A DNA stretch of 31,910 nt, taken from the NCBI GenBank assembly GCA_945874225.1, contig CAMCFT010000034.1, positions 1-31,910 of the forward strand, written 5' to 3'. A program made the translations under genes and the position numbers. The notes beneath the pieces were generated by a model. It had not been told where the DNA came from. It made no database searches and saw nothing but the letters and a program-made list of their open reading frames with translations. How positions within the stretch are numbered: the first letter of the stretch is position 1; every line of letters begins with the position of its first letter. Positions 7,832 through 16,664 of the stretch are shown here, in pieces. The DNA is from Flavobacterium psychrophilum. GTDB lineage: Bacteria > Bacteroidota > Bacteroidia > Flavobacteriales > Flavobacteriaceae.

Positions 7832-7853
7832 ACCTGCCTGACGGCAGACAGGT
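7832..7853. repeat. Short REP-like palindrome
   Basis: ACCTG-CCTG-ACGG-CAGA-CAGGT forms a compact hairpin 48 bp past the end of the dihydrouridine synthase gene. Sequences of this CTGCCTG/CAGACAGG type are frequent between genes in Flavobacteria. It may end transcription of the minus-strand gene. Confidence 0.5.
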
Positions 7854-7901
7854 CCGCGTTTGCTTTAGCAATCCGTCTCATCCGCGTCCCATTATCCAAA
7901 A

Positions 7902-8852
7902 CTACATTTTTTCATTCTTGAAAATGCTCGCAACAGCCGTTTCATAATTCCGAATACTCTGCGCTTTCTTGATTTGTTTCAACACTTTATGTGGATTTGA
8001 AAATGTAGCTGAAAAGTATTCCCATAAATGGTACATCTTTAATAAAATATGAGTTGATCCGGATAAGGATTCGCTATAAATAGCATATAAAGTATCATGA
8101 AATTCACGGAACAATTCCATTTTGTTTTTAGGATATTCCAATGAATTGCTTTTAATCATGCTGGGTAAAAAAGGGTCTGAAATCAATCCTCGTCCTATCA
8201 TCCAGTGGTCAATGGTCGGAAACCTTTGCTGCATCTCATGGAATTTAGTAACCGAAGTTATATCGCCATTGTAATACAATTTGTGAATTGTATTGTCGAT
8301 GCAAAGCTGAAACGCATCCAGATTGACTCCTCCTTTATACAATTGTTTGCCAATGCGGGCGTGAATGGCAATATTCTTAATGGGATATTTATCTAAAATG
8401 GGCAAAACATCCAGAATTTCTTCAGTCGTATCATAACCCAAACGCATTTTCATAGATACAATAATGTCAGATTCAGAATGGGCTCTTTCAAGAATGTGAT
8501 TTATTTGTTCTGTGTTTTTTATCAAACCCGAACCCATTCCGGATTTGGTAACCATTGGATATGGACATCCCAAGTTCCAGTTTAATTCTTTATATCCCAA
8601 TTCTCGAACATATTTTGCCACAAATAAAAATTCGTCGGCATCATTTGTTATCACTTGCGGAATTACTTCTAAATCAGCATTGTTTTCAGGAAGCAAATCA
8701 CGTTCATACGAGGGTTTAATTTCCAGCTTTCCGTTCAAGCGAATATAGGGAGAATAATAAGTGTCGATTCCTCCAAAAAGCTTGTTTTGTGCATTTCTAA
8801 AACGAAAATCTGTGAATCCTTGTAAGGGAGATGAGAGTAAGGTAAAGTCCAT
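7902..8852 (-). CDS. tRNA-dihydrouridine synthase (DusC-like)
   Basis: This 316-residue FMN enzyme reduces specific uridines in tRNA to dihydrouridine. The TIM-barrel family signatures are present: SSPLQGFTDFRFR at the N-terminus, NWNLGCPYP with catalytic Cys96, KSGMGSGL, MKMRLG, IHAR, YNGDI and MIGRGLISDPFL. Length and the PLQGFTD start resemble the DusC/short Dus type, but I would not assign the target position. It is a single minus-strand gene, convergent with the peroxidase gene and downstream of its own candidate promoter at 8869-8876. Confidence 0.9.
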   Translation of the reverse strand: MDFTLLSSPLQGFTDFRFRNAQNKLFGGIDTYYSPYIRLNGKLEIKPSYERDLLPENNADLEVIPQVITNDADEFLFVAKYVRELGYKELNWNLGCPYPMVTKSGMGSGLIKNTEQINHILERAHSESDIIVSMKMRLGYDTTEEILDVLPILDKYPIKNIAIHARIGKQLYKGGVNLDAFQLCIDNTIHKLYYNGDITSVTKFHEMQQRFPTIDHWMIGRGLISDPFLPSMIKSNSLEYPKNKMELFREFHDTLYAIYSESLSGSTHILLKMYHLWEYFSATFSNPHKVLKQIKKAQSIRNYETAVASIFKNEKM

Positions 8853-8868
8853 ATTATTTGTAAAGGTG

Positions 8869-8876
8869 CAAAGATA
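8869..8876 (-). promoter_or_regulatory. Candidate -7 promoter element for the dihydrouridine synthase gene
   Basis: On the minus strand the sequence reads TATCTTTGCAC, matching TAnnTTTG, 16 nt upstream of the start codon. The -33 element is not clear. Confidence 0.45.
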
Positions 8877-8916
8877 AAGGATTCAAATTTAATCCATCGG
8901 CGATGATTTAAAACCT

Positions 8917-9106
8917 AGGGCATTCACTTTTAAAAAAGAGAAAAAAGAAGCCACGAATTTCACGAATGAACACGAATTTTGACATTCTTAAACTACACAA
9001 ATTCATAAAGAATAAAATAAAACTTGTGTCATCTTGTTTTTATTCTTTATGAATTTGTGATAATTCGTGAAATTCGTGGCTAAAAAAATTTAAAAGTGAA
9101 TGCCCT
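8917..9106. repeat. 190-bp palindrome with three nested perfect arm pairs
   Basis: Three pairs of perfect inverted arms are nested: 8917-8934 with 9089-9106 (18 bp), 8949-8967 with 9063-9081 (19 bp) and 8996-9016 with 9039-9059 (21 bp). The middle arms contain the GCCACGAATTTCACGAAT type word that recurs in Flavobacterium intergenic regions. No ORF is inside. It sits between two minus-strand genes, after the acetyltransferase stop and before the dihydrouridine synthase promoter. Confidence 0.8.
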
Positions 9107-9159
9107 GTTTAAAACACAGCTTGCTGTTTCTACTGTGGGTGTGGGTTTAATTTATAAAA

Positions 9160-9657
9160 TCAATCCAAAATCAATTGCATAAAAACCAAATCCAACCAAT
9201 GGTCAAATTTGTAACCCACTTCGCGAATGGTTCCGGCAACTTTAAAACCAAATTTTTCGTGAAAAGCAATACTTCCTAGGTTTTCGGCATCAATCGCCCC
9301 AATCATATTGTGGAAACCTTGTTCTTTGGCTAATTTAATTAGTGCTGTCAATAATAGTTTTCCAATGCCTTTTCCAATAAAATCATCAGTAACATAAACC
9401 GAATGTTCTATGGTAAATTGATAGCCTATTTTTTCTCTAAACGATCCATATGATGCAAAACCTATTGCTTTACCATTATAATCTGCAACAATAACGGGCA
9501 TTTTTTTAGATTTTTTGTCATCAAACCATTGCTTTTGTATTTCCAGTGTTTGTATTTCATAATTATAATTAGCCGTTGTGTAAAGTATGGAATGATTTAC
9601 AATAGCCAGAATATTTTCTAAATCACTAGCTGTTGCGGGTCTAATTTTAATTTCCAT
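9160..9657 (-). CDS. GNAT N-acetyltransferase, phosphinothricin-acetyltransferase-like
   Basis: This 165-residue protein has the GNAT fold. IRPATASDLENILAIVN is at the N-terminus, EHSVYVTDDFIGKGIGKLLL holds the acetyl-CoA pyrophosphate loop (GKGIG at 95-99), and AENLGSIAFHEKFGF plus VGYKFDHWLD at the C-terminus are typical of the PAT/MddA group, which acetylates small amines or methionine analogues. The actual substrate cannot be told from sequence. It is transcribed away from menD, with a candidate promoter 19 nt upstream of the start. Confidence 0.85.
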   Translation of the reverse strand: MEIKIRPATASDLENILAIVNHSILYTTANYNYEIQTLEIQKQWFDDKKSKKMPVIVADYNGKAIGFASYGSFREKIGYQFTIEHSVYVTDDFIGKGIGKLLLTALIKLAKEQGFHNMIGAIDAENLGSIAFHEKFGFKVAGTIREVGYKFDHWLDLVFMQLILD

Positions 9658-9675
9658 TTTTTTTTAAATTTATTT

Positions 9676-9683
9676 CAAAAGTA
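9676..9683 (-). promoter_or_regulatory. Candidate -7 promoter element for the acetyltransferase gene
   Basis: The minus strand reads TACTTTTG, an exact TAnnTTTG match, 18 nt before the start codon. A -33 TTG at the normal spacing is not obvious. Confidence 0.4.
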
Positions 9684-9730
9684 AGAAAAAGTTGTTCAAA
9701 TTGAATGAATTCGATTGGCAAGTTTGTAAC

Positions 9731-9761
9731 TTTGCTTGGGTTCCCGTTTCCAGTAACTTTG
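9731..9761 (+). promoter_or_regulatory. Consensus Bacteroidetes promoter facing menD
   Basis: TTTG at 9731-9734, a 19-nt spacer, then TAACTTTG at 9754-9761 matches the full TTTG-N19-TAnnTTTG consensus. It points towards menD, whose start is about 445 bp away. The 236-bp repeat copy 2 lies in between. A second TAACTTTG at 9727-9734 overlaps the -33 box. Confidence 0.55.
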
Positions 9762-9792
9762 AACTTTAATATAATTAGATTAAAATAAGTTA

Positions 9793-10029
9793 ACCCGTTG
9801 GGTGCAATTAATAAAACACTCAATTATTAACGAAATATAAAAATTTTAACACATAGAAACATAGTAAAAAGAGTTTGATAGACCAATTGCTTCGCCTGTT
9901 TGCTATCGCTCGGGTCTTGGTTTCACAAAGCTATGATTCACTATCAAAAAGTGAAACGTCTTAAAAAAACAATAAAAAACTATTTTTCTATGCGTTTAAA
10001 AAAATATAAATTGAATTACACCCAACGGG
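9793..10029 (-). repeat. 236-bp MITE-like element, copy 2
   Basis: The ends are CCCGTTGGGTGCAATT and AATTACACCCAACGGG. The core is 236 bp, the same length as copy 3, in inverted orientation. A 13-bp direct repeat TTAAAATAAGTTA flanks it (9780-9792 and 10030-10042). The internal 10-mer that is duplicated in copy 1 occurs once here (as CGCTCGGGTC). It lies in the divergent gap between the acetyltransferase gene and menD. Confidence 0.85.
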
Positions 10030-10062
10030 TTAAAATAAGTTACCTAATATTAATAAAAATTA

Positions 10063-10147
10063 GCCGCAGATTAAAAGGATTCCCACAGATTGGTAATAAT
10101 AAAAAAGTAAAAATTATGAATCTGTGTAAATCTGTGTAATCTGTGGC
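10063..10147. repeat. Imperfect palindrome of the ACAGATT type
   Basis: Arms 10063-10091 and 10119-10147 match at 23 of 29 positions as inverted repeats and contain repeated CACAGATT / AATCTGTG words. A related single arm (TTAGCCACAGATTAAATGGA) is at 20972-20991. It lies in the menD leader region. Confidence 0.65.
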
Positions 10148-10205
10148 AAAAAAAACAAATTTTGTCCGTATTGCGGACTGTTATAAAACTTTAAACTAAT
10201 ATTTA

Positions 10206-11867
10206 ATGATTTATCCCAAAATACCTTTAGCGCAAAGCATCATCCAAATTTGCCTTGACAAAGGAATAAAAGACATCGTAATTTCTCCTGGATCCCGTAA
10301 TGCTCCTTTAATCATAGGTTTTGTAAACAATCCTGAATTCAATTGTTACAGCATTGCTGACGAGCGTTGTGCAGGTTTTTTTGCGTTGGGAATTGCCCAG
10401 CAAACCCAAAAACCCGTTGTGGTGGTTTGCACTTCTGGTTCGGCATTGTTGAATTACTATCCGGCTTTTGCCGAAGCGTTCTATAGCCAGATTCCTCTAA
10501 TTGTAATCTCTGCTGACAGGCCTCAAAGTAAAATTGACATTGGTGACGGCCAAACGATTCGGCAGGAAAATGTATTTAAAAACCATTCCCTTTATAATGC
10601 CAATTTAATCGAAGAAGTTTCTGTTGAAAATGATTTGAAAATAAATCACGCCATCAATAAGGCTTTTGCCAAAAAAGGCCCGGTTCACATCAATGCACCA
10701 TTTGAGGAACCTTTGTACCAAACGGTTTCCAAATTAGATGTCGATGTCACTATTTCAGCTTTGCCAAAAGAGAAAAAGAAAATATCTTTAGATGATATTA
10801 TTGAATTTACCAATATTTGGAATGCCTCGAAAAAGAAATTGATATTGGTTGGCGAAAACAGGCCAAATGAAATCGATTCCGAAATCATTGATTTATTGGC
10901 TAATGATGATTCGGTTGTCGTAATGACCGAAACTACTTCTAACCTTCATCACCCTTCATTTCTGAATAATATTGACACGATAATCACGCCTTTTTCAAAG
11001 AAAGACTTCAAGAATTTCCAGCCGGATATTCTTATTACTTTTGGAGGAATGGTTGTTTCTAAAAGGATCAAAGCATTTTTGCGTGAATTCAAACCAAAGC
11101 ATCATTGGCACATTGATCAATTGAGAGGGTATGATACTTTTGGTGGTTTGACGAAACATTTTAAGGTAAAACCCAATCTGTTTTTTAATCAATTTTTGCG
11201 TTTTACCATTCCAATACGAAGCAATTACCGATCTGATTATGAGAAAATAGCAACTTTAAGAAAAGCAAAGCATCAGGAATATATAGACAAAATTCCATTC
11301 TCGGATTTCAAGGTTTTTGGAGAAGTTCTTCCGTCTTTGCCTGAGGATTGTATGCTGCATTTGGGAAACAGTTCGGCTATTAGATATGCACAATTGTTTG
11401 ATATAAATCCTTCGATTCAGGTGTTTTGTAATAGAGGAACCAGCGGAATTGATGGCAGCACTTCAACTGCAATTGGTGCGGCTGTCGCCAATGAAAGGCA
11501 AACGGTTTTAATTACAGGCGACATTGGATTTTTGTATGACAGTAATGCCTTGTGGAACGAATATACTCCGAAGAATTTCAAGATTATTCTAATCAATAAT
11601 GGAGGAGGCGGAATCTTTAGAATTTTGCCCGGCCACGAAGAAACTCCGGTTTTTAATAAATTTTTCGAAACTTCCCATTGCCTCACTGCCGAACCATTAG
11701 CCAAGATGTATGGCTTTGAGTATAGTATGGCAAGTGACGAAACAAGTTTAGCTAAAAGTTTGAAGGCTTTTTATTCAAAAAATGACAAACCGAGTATTTT
11801 GGAAATTTTCACACCAACAAGAGAAAATGATTCCATATTGTTGCAATATTTCAGAGAGTTGGAGTAG
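10206..11867 (+). CDS. menD: 2-succinyl-5-enolpyruvyl-6-hydroxy-3-cyclohexene-1-carboxylate synthase
   Basis: This 553-residue thiamine-diphosphate enzyme joins isochorismate and 2-oxoglutarate in menaquinone synthesis. The N-terminal domain has VISPGSRNAPL and the cofactor-activating Glu53 in SIADERCAGFFALG. ISADRP follows, as usual in MenD. The C-terminal domain has the ThDP/Mg-binding motif from GDIGF (Asp439) to NNGGGG (464-469). The length matches the family. The ATG at 10206 fits the family N-terminus. Other men genes (menB, menA, menC) follow within 12 kb but are interrupted by cydAB and other genes, so they are not one operon. Confidence 0.96.
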   Translation: MIYPKIPLAQSIIQICLDKGIKDIVISPGSRNAPLIIGFVNNPEFNCYSIADERCAGFFALGIAQQTQKPVVVVCTSGSALLNYYPAFAEAFYSQIPLIVISADRPQSKIDIGDGQTIRQENVFKNHSLYNANLIEEVSVENDLKINHAINKAFAKKGPVHINAPFEEPLYQTVSKLDVDVTISALPKEKKKISLDDIIEFTNIWNASKKKLILVGENRPNEIDSEIIDLLANDDSVVVMTETTSNLHHPSFLNNIDTIITPFSKKDFKNFQPDILITFGGMVVSKRIKAFLREFKPKHHWHIDQLRGYDTFGGLTKHFKVKPNLFFNQFLRFTIPIRSNYRSDYEKIATLRKAKHQEYIDKIPFSDFKVFGEVLPSLPEDCMLHLGNSSAIRYAQLFDINPSIQVFCNRGTSGIDGSTSTAIGAAVANERQTVLITGDIGFLYDSNALWNEYTPKNFKIILINNGGGGIFRILPGHEETPVFNKFFETSHCLTAEPLAKMYGFEYSMASDETSLAKSLKAFYSKNDKPSILEIFTPTRENDSILLQYFRELE

Positions 11868-11926
11868 TGTTTGTTAATTAGTAGTTATTTAACAAATGTT
11901 GCAATTTCATTCTGATTTTTGTTAAC

Positions 11927-11934
11927 TAAATTTG
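11927..11934 (+). promoter_or_regulatory. Candidate -7 promoter element for cydAB
   Basis: TAAATTTG matches TAnnTTTG in the 206-bp gap between menD and cydA. The -33 element is not clear, and the leader would be about 130 nt. Confidence 0.3.
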
Positions 11935-12073
11935 ATGTAATCATTATAAACTATGACTATGTGTTTAAATAAAATCACAGTTACTGATTTTTTTTTAAAA
12001 TAGGCAGTTATGTAACATTAGTCACGTTTCCAGTAGAAGTTAAACTATATTTTTGAATAAAAATTTTAATATT

Positions 12074-13426
12074 ATGGATGTTGAAATATTGGCCCGAATA
12101 CAATTTGCTTTTACAATTGCTTTCCATTATATCTATCCGCCGTTAAGCATTGGTATTGGATTGATAATGGTTATTTTTGAAGGACTTTACCTTAAAACAG
12201 GAAACAAGGATTACGAAATACTGACCCGCTTCTGGATTAAAATATTCGCCTTGACTTTTGGGATCGGCGTTGCCACCGGAATTATAATGGAGTTTGAATT
12301 TGGAACCAATTGGGCGGTATATTCGCGTTATGTGGGCGATATTTTCGGGAGCGCATTGGCCGCCGAGGGATTATTTGCCTTTGGCTTGGAAAGTACTTTT
12401 CTTGGAGTACTTCTTTTTGGATGGAATAGAGTAAAACCTTGGGTTCATTTTGTTTCTACTTTAGGCGTATTTTTGGGCTCAATGTTCTCCGCCGTTTGGA
12501 TTGTTGTGGCGAATTCTTGGCAACAAACTCCCGCAGGTTATCATATTGTTGGTGAAGGTTTAAACGCCCGTGCCGAAGTAACCGATTTTTGGGAAATGGT
12601 TTTCAATCCTTCAAGCGTAGATCGAATTATTCACACTTGGCAAGGCGCAATTTTGGCCGGTGCCTTCTTGGTCTTGAGCGTGCACGCTTATTACATTAGA
12701 AAAGGACGTTACGTCGAAATATCTAAAAAAGCATTCAAAATAGCTTTGGTTGTGGCTACTATTTTTTCGCTCACTCAACTGCTTTCTGGTCACAGTTCAG
12801 CCGATGGAGTTGCGGTGAATCAACCGGCTAAACTGGCTGCAATGGAAGGTCATTTTAAGAAAAATTCCCCTGCCGATTTGTATCTCTTGGGTTGGGTGGA
12901 TAAAGAAAAACAAACCGTTACCGGTATTGGTATTCCGGGCGGATTATCCTTCTTGGTACATCAAGATTTTCAAGCTCCTATAAAAGGGTTGAATGACTTT
13001 CCGGTGGAAGACAGGCCGAGTCAAATCAATGCCGTTTTCCAGTTTTATCACATCATGATTGCTATTGGAATGGCATTGATTGGACTGACGCTCTACGCCA
13101 GTTTTTTATGGTGGCGGGGAAAATTATTCGAAACCGAATGGCTCTTGTGGATTTTTTCTTTCTCGGTCATTTTGCCGCAAATTGCCAATCAAGTGGGCTG
13201 GTTTTCAGCCGAAATGGGAAGACAACCTTGGGTAGTTTATGGCCAATTAAGAACCAGCGATGCTTTTTCTCAAGAAGTTAGCGCCAATCAAATCGTGTTT
13301 TCATTGGTCTTGTTTACCGTAGTTTATTCGCTGTTGTTGGTGTTGTTTTTGTACTCGGTGAATAAAAAAATAAAACACGGTCCGTTTGATGAATTAGAAA
13401 AGTCATCCAATATAAATTTTTTATAA
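12074..13426 (+). CDS. cydA: Cytochrome bd ubiquinol/menaquinol oxidase subunit I
   Basis: This 450-residue membrane protein is the haem-bearing subunit of cytochrome bd, which oxidises quinol and reduces oxygen to water. I chose the ATG at 12074 (MDVEILARIQFAFT), which fits the family; the frame continues to a TTG at 12053 without need. His18 and His187 (in IIHTWQGAILAG) match two haem ligands, and the methionine in FQFYHIMIAIG sits at the third. The GRQPW motif is at 382-386. There are about nine membrane helices. The Q-loop is of the short type. cydB begins 9 bp after the stop, so the two are an operon. Menaquinol is the likely electron donor, given the flanking men genes. Confidence 0.96.
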   Translation: MDVEILARIQFAFTIAFHYIYPPLSIGIGLIMVIFEGLYLKTGNKDYEILTRFWIKIFALTFGIGVATGIIMEFEFGTNWAVYSRYVGDIFGSALAAEGLFAFGLESTFLGVLLFGWNRVKPWVHFVSTLGVFLGSMFSAVWIVVANSWQQTPAGYHIVGEGLNARAEVTDFWEMVFNPSSVDRIIHTWQGAILAGAFLVLSVHAYYIRKGRYVEISKKAFKIALVVATIFSLTQLLSGHSSADGVAVNQPAKLAAMEGHFKKNSPADLYLLGWVDKEKQTVTGIGIPGGLSFLVHQDFQAPIKGLNDFPVEDRPSQINAVFQFYHIMIAIGMALIGLTLYASFLWWRGKLFETEWLLWIFSFSVILPQIANQVGWFSAEMGRQPWVVYGQLRTSDAFSQEVSANQIVFSLVLFTVVYSLLLVLFLYSVNKKIKHGPFDELEKSSNINFL

Positions 13427-13435
13427 TCTAGGCTT

Positions 13436-14473
13436 ATGGAAACTTTTTTAGGAATAGATTATCCAACTTTATGGTATTTGGTAATCGGATTATTATTTTC
13501 AGGTTATGCTATTTTAGAAGGCTTTGATTTTGGAGCAGGAGCTTGGCATTTGTTTTTCAGGAAAGACTTGAGTCGCAGAATTGCCATCAACGCTATTGGC
13601 CCCATTTGGGATGCAAACCAAGTTTGGTTGGTGATTGGTGGTGGCGCATTATTTGCCGGATTTCCCGTGATGTATGCCACGATGTTGTCGGCAATGTACA
13701 TTCCGTTTATGTTGTTTTTAATGTTCAATGTACTCCGGGCGGCAGCCATCAAGTTCAGAAGTGCCGAAGAAATGCCTTGGTGGAGACTATCTTGGGATAT
13801 TATTTACAGTGTTTCCTGTATTATGATTGCCTTTTTGCTAGGTGTTGTTTTAGGGAATGTCTTGCAAGGATTTGCTTTGGGACCTAATTTCACCTATCAC
13901 GGAGGCATCTTTTTTTCATTCCTGAATCCTTACGCCATTATGGTTGGGTTTACCACGCTTTCTATTTTTATGACTCAAGGAGCCATCTTCCTGCTGTTAA
14001 AAACTGAAGGAAGATTGCACGCTCGATTGACTTTTTTGCTTCAAAAAGGGATGATATTTTTTATCATCAGTTTCGGGATTACTACACTTTATACTTTGGT
14101 ATTTATTCCAGAAGTTACGGCAAATTTCCGAGCAAATCCAGAATATTTTGTGGTTCCAATACTATCTTTTTTGGCTGTGGCCAATGTGCCTCGTTTGGTT
14201 TCCAAAAAACAATATATGATGGCATTGGTGTTTTCGTCTTTGACAATGGCTTTTTTACTGATTCTTGTGGCGCTACAATTGTATCCAACACTTTTAATTT
14301 CGACTATCGATCCCAAATATAGTGTCACGATTTACAATGCGGCATCTTCTCAAAAATCATTGGGAATTATGTTGACAATTGTGGTAATTGGCGCGCCTTT
14401 ATTAGCCACCTATTTTTTCTTTTTGTATCGAACTTTTAACGGAAAAGTAGAATTGGACGATACGAGTTATTAG
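13436..14473 (+). CDS. cydB: Cytochrome bd oxidase subunit II
   Basis: This 345-residue multi-pass membrane protein has the subunit II signature near its N-terminus: LEGFDFGAGAW, then GPIWDANQVWLVIGGGALFAG. It partners CydA and carries no haem ligands of its own. It is slightly shorter than the E. coli protein. It lies 9 bp after cydA. I see no cydX-like small frame between its stop and the next gene. Confidence 0.95.
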   Translation: METFLGIDYPTLWYLVIGLLFSGYAILEGFDFGAGAWHLFFRKDLSRRIAINAIGPIWDANQVWLVIGGGALFAGFPVMYATMLSAMYIPFMLFLMFNVLRAAAIKFRSAEEMPWWRLSWDIIYSVSCIMIAFLLGVVLGNVLQGFALGPNFTYHGGIFFSFLNPYAIMVGFTTLSIFMTQGAIFLLLKTEGRLHARLTFLLQKGMIFFIISFGITTLYTLVFIPEVTANFRANPEYFVVPILSFLAVANVPRLVSKKQYMMALVFSSLTMAFLLILVALQLYPTLLISTIDPKYSVTIYNAASSQKSLGIMLTIVVIGAPLLATYFFFLYRTFNGKVELDDTSY

Positions 14474-14529
14474 GTTTTTCTTTGATAAATTAGCCATTAA
14501 ATACATTTCAATGCTATTTTCAATCTTCG

Positions 14530-14537
14530 TACCTTTG
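14530..14537 (+). promoter_or_regulatory. Candidate -7 promoter element for the S1-domain gene
   Basis: TACCTTTGC is an exact TAnnTTTG match, 23 nt before the ATG at 14561. The region 19 nt upstream reads TTTCA rather than TTTG. It makes the S1-domain gene separately transcribed from cydAB. Confidence 0.5.
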
Positions 14538-14560
14538 CACTTTAGAAAATACCAGAAATA

Positions 14561-15415
14561 ATGATTGAAATAGGAAAATACAACACGCTTACCATATTAC
14601 GCGATACGAAAGTCGGATTGTTTTTAGGAAATCCAACTGAAGATCCCGAAGGAATACACGATATTCTTTTGCCCAATAAATACGTTCCCAACGAATGGGA
14701 AATAGGCGAGGAAATCATCGTTTTTGTATATTTAGACCACGAAGAACGTCCCGTAGCCACAACACTGGAACCTTATATTTTGTTGAATGAATTTGCGCTT
14801 TTGCGTGTGAATTATATCAATCAAATTGGGGCTTTTATGGACTGGGGAATGGAAAAAGACATTTTGGTTCCGTTTAAAGAACAAGCCAGACCCATGGAAA
14901 AAGGAAAACGCTATTTGGTTTACCTTTATATGGACGAGAAAACCAACCGTTTAGTAGCGTCCAGCAAAACCAACCAGTTTTTAAAAAATGACCATCTTAC
15001 TGTCGAAAAAGGCGAAGAAGTAGATTTAATTGTTTCCCATATTACTGAAATAGGTATCAATGTTATCATCAATGAGCAACACAAAGGCTTGTTGTATAAA
15101 GATGAGGTTTATGATGATGCGATTCGAACCGGTGATAGAATGCGTGGCTATATTAAAACCATTCGTCCCGACAATAAAATTGATGTGGCATTGCAAATTC
15201 AAGGATATCAGAGTATTGAGCCTAATGCAGATAAGATACTGGATGAACTTAGAGCAAGTAGAGGTTTCTTGCGATTAACAGATAACTCGCATCCCGAAGA
15301 CATTAAAACGGTCCTGAAAATGAGTAAGAAGACCTTTAAGAAAGCCATTGGTGCTTTGTATAAAGAAAAACTAATTGAGATTAAGGAAGACGGAATTTAT
15401 TTGGTTAAAGAATAA
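14561..15415 (+). CDS. S1 RNA-binding domain protein, CvfB family
   Basis: The 284-residue sequence fits the CvfB/YitL layout: S1-type OB folds near residues 1-60, 68-130 and 150-212, then a winged helix at about 222-284. Supporting segments are LTILRDTKVGLFLG, VNYINQIGAFMDWGMEKDILVPF (canonical S1), ITEIGINVIINEQHKGLLYKDEV, and DIKTVLKMSKKTFKKAIGALYKEKLI in the C-terminal helix-turn-helix. Family members bind RNA; CvfB affects virulence-gene expression in Staphylococcus, but the role in Bacteroidetes is not known. It is convergent with the DUF3943 gene, with only 21 bp between stops. Confidence 0.88.
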   Translation: MIEIGKYNTLTILRDTKVGLFLGNPTEDPEGIHDILLPNKYVPNEWEIGEEIIVFVYLDHEERPVATTLEPYILLNEFALLRVNYINQIGAFMDWGMEKDILVPFKEQARPMEKGKRYLVYLYMDEKTNRLVASSKTNQFLKNDHLTVEKGEEVDLIVSHITEIGINVIINEQHKGLLYKDEVYDDAIRTGDRMRGYIKTIRPDNKIDVALQIQGYQSIEPNADKILDELRASRGFLRLTDNSHPEDIKTVLKMSKKTFKKAIGALYKEKLIEIKEDGIYLVKE

Positions 15416-15436
15416 AATTCCAAAATAAGAGATTCC

Positions 15437-16300
15437 CTAGAAACTGGCTGAGAAATTAACTCCCCAAACAGTTTTATTAGAACTTGCATCAAACCCAACT
15501 GGAGCTACATTCATTTGGGTTTTGACTTTTTCTTTATAACCTAATCCGTCTAAAACGGTATTGAATGGATCTATCAAAAACAAGGTTGTTATTCCTAAAA
15601 ATCTGGAATGTAATACTCTTTTGTCATGTTTCACAATACTTTTCTTGGCATAAAAAAAACCTTCTCCTACTACAGAGCCTAGGACTGGTGTAAAAATAAG
15701 GTCTTGTGTTGAAGGTATTTCGGCAAAAGCTTCGATGCCATATTCCCAAAAGAAAGTGGACATTATAACAGAATAAGTAAAAGACTCGAATATGTTAAAA
15801 CCACTACTTCTTGCTGTCATATAATAAACACCTCCACAATAGGGATGTGCTAAATAATTCATTGAAAAAGTGTCCTGATCCCATATTGAACCTGCTTTTA
15901 CGTTTTCTTTCCATTTATAAAACATACCTTTATCTTTCATCGCTTGTTTGTCCCAATGGGTAAAGCTTTCCGGCATAGACCAAAGTGTGCCAAAAGTGAC
16001 CACAGCAGCTCCTATATATAGGGTGCTATTGTATCCCAATCTTCTATAATCTCTAGCCTTAGGTGGGTAATCAATAGCAATAGAATCTTTTTTTTGTAAT
16101 GGAGCGATAAACGATGATTTATCTATTGGAATAGAATCTTTAAATGCTGTTTTTACTTCATTTGTAACGACTAAAGAACTATCAGCAGTCACTAAAGTGA
16201 TTTGATTTTCTGAATTACTGCCATCCAGTTGTTGCGCTGAAGTGTAAATCCAAAAAAACAATAAAAACAGAATGAAAAAAAAGGTCTTTGTACGAATCAT
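15437..16300 (-). CDS. DUF3943 domain protein, exported
   Basis: This 287-residue protein has a signal peptide (hydrophobic 7-19, cleavage near TSA|QQ). Its central block matches the DUF3943 pattern as I recall it: NYLAHPYCGGVYYMTARSSG (149-168), then TFFWEYGIEAFAEIPSTQDL (182-201) and TPVLGSVVGEGFFYAKK. The function is unknown; the pattern suggests an envelope protein, possibly outer-membrane associated, with several short hydrophobic segments. Residues 25-80 are Ser/Asp-rich and look unstructured. The gene is divergent from menB, with repeat copy 3 in the gap. Confidence 0.75.
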   Translation of the reverse strand: MIRTKTFFFILFLLFFWIYTSAQQLDGSNSENQITLVTADSSLVVTNEVKTAFKDSIPIDKSSFIAPLQKKDSIAIDYPPKARDYRRLGYNSTLYIGAAVVTFGTLWSMPESFTHWDKQAMKDKGMFYKWKENVKAGSIWDQDTFSMNYLAHPYCGGVYYMTARSSGFNIFESFTYSVIMSTFFWEYGIEAFAEIPSTQDLIFTPVLGSVVGEGFFYAKKSIVKHDKRVLHSRFLGITTLFLIDPFNTVLDGLGYKEKVKTQMNVAPVGFDASSNKTVWGVNFSASF

Positions 16301-16428
16301 ATAAAGGGAAAAATTAAAAAAGCATACACTTTATGGTCAGGTCAAATAGTGTATTTTATACTATAAGAAAATTAAAAATAGGGGTCGCAGATTATAATAA
16401 TCTTATTACATACAAATATAGTCAAAAA

Positions 16429-16664
16429 CCCGTTGGGTGTAATTCAATTTATATTTTTTTTAAACGCATAGAAACATAGTTTTTTATTGTTTTTTATGAC
16501 GTTTCACTTTTTGATAGTGAATCATAGCTATGTGAAACCAAGACCCGAGCGATAGCGAACAGGCGAAGCAATTGGTCTATCAAACCCTTTTTACTATGTT
16601 TCTATGTGTTAAAATTTTTATATTTCGTTAATAATTGAGTGTTTTATTAATTGCACCCAACGGG
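16429..16664 (+). repeat. 236-bp MITE-like element, copy 3 (uninterrupted)
   Basis: The core runs from CCCGTTGGGTGTAATT to AATTGCACCCAACGGG, which are inverted at 15 of 16 positions. It is flanked exactly by the 10-bp direct repeat TAGTCAAAAA (16419-16428 and 16665-16674). It is in the same orientation as copy 1 and serves as its empty-site reference: the 10-mer GACCCGAGCG occurs once. It lies in the divergent gap between the DUF3943 gene and menB. Confidence 0.88.

Noticed and set aside
9900..10139. 79-codon plus-strand frame before menD
   Set aside because: It spans repeat copy 2 and the ACAGATT palindrome; composition is that of the repeats.
12053..12073. Upstream TTG start for cydA
   Set aside because: The ATG at 12074 gives the normal CydA N-terminus with the first haem histidine at position 18.
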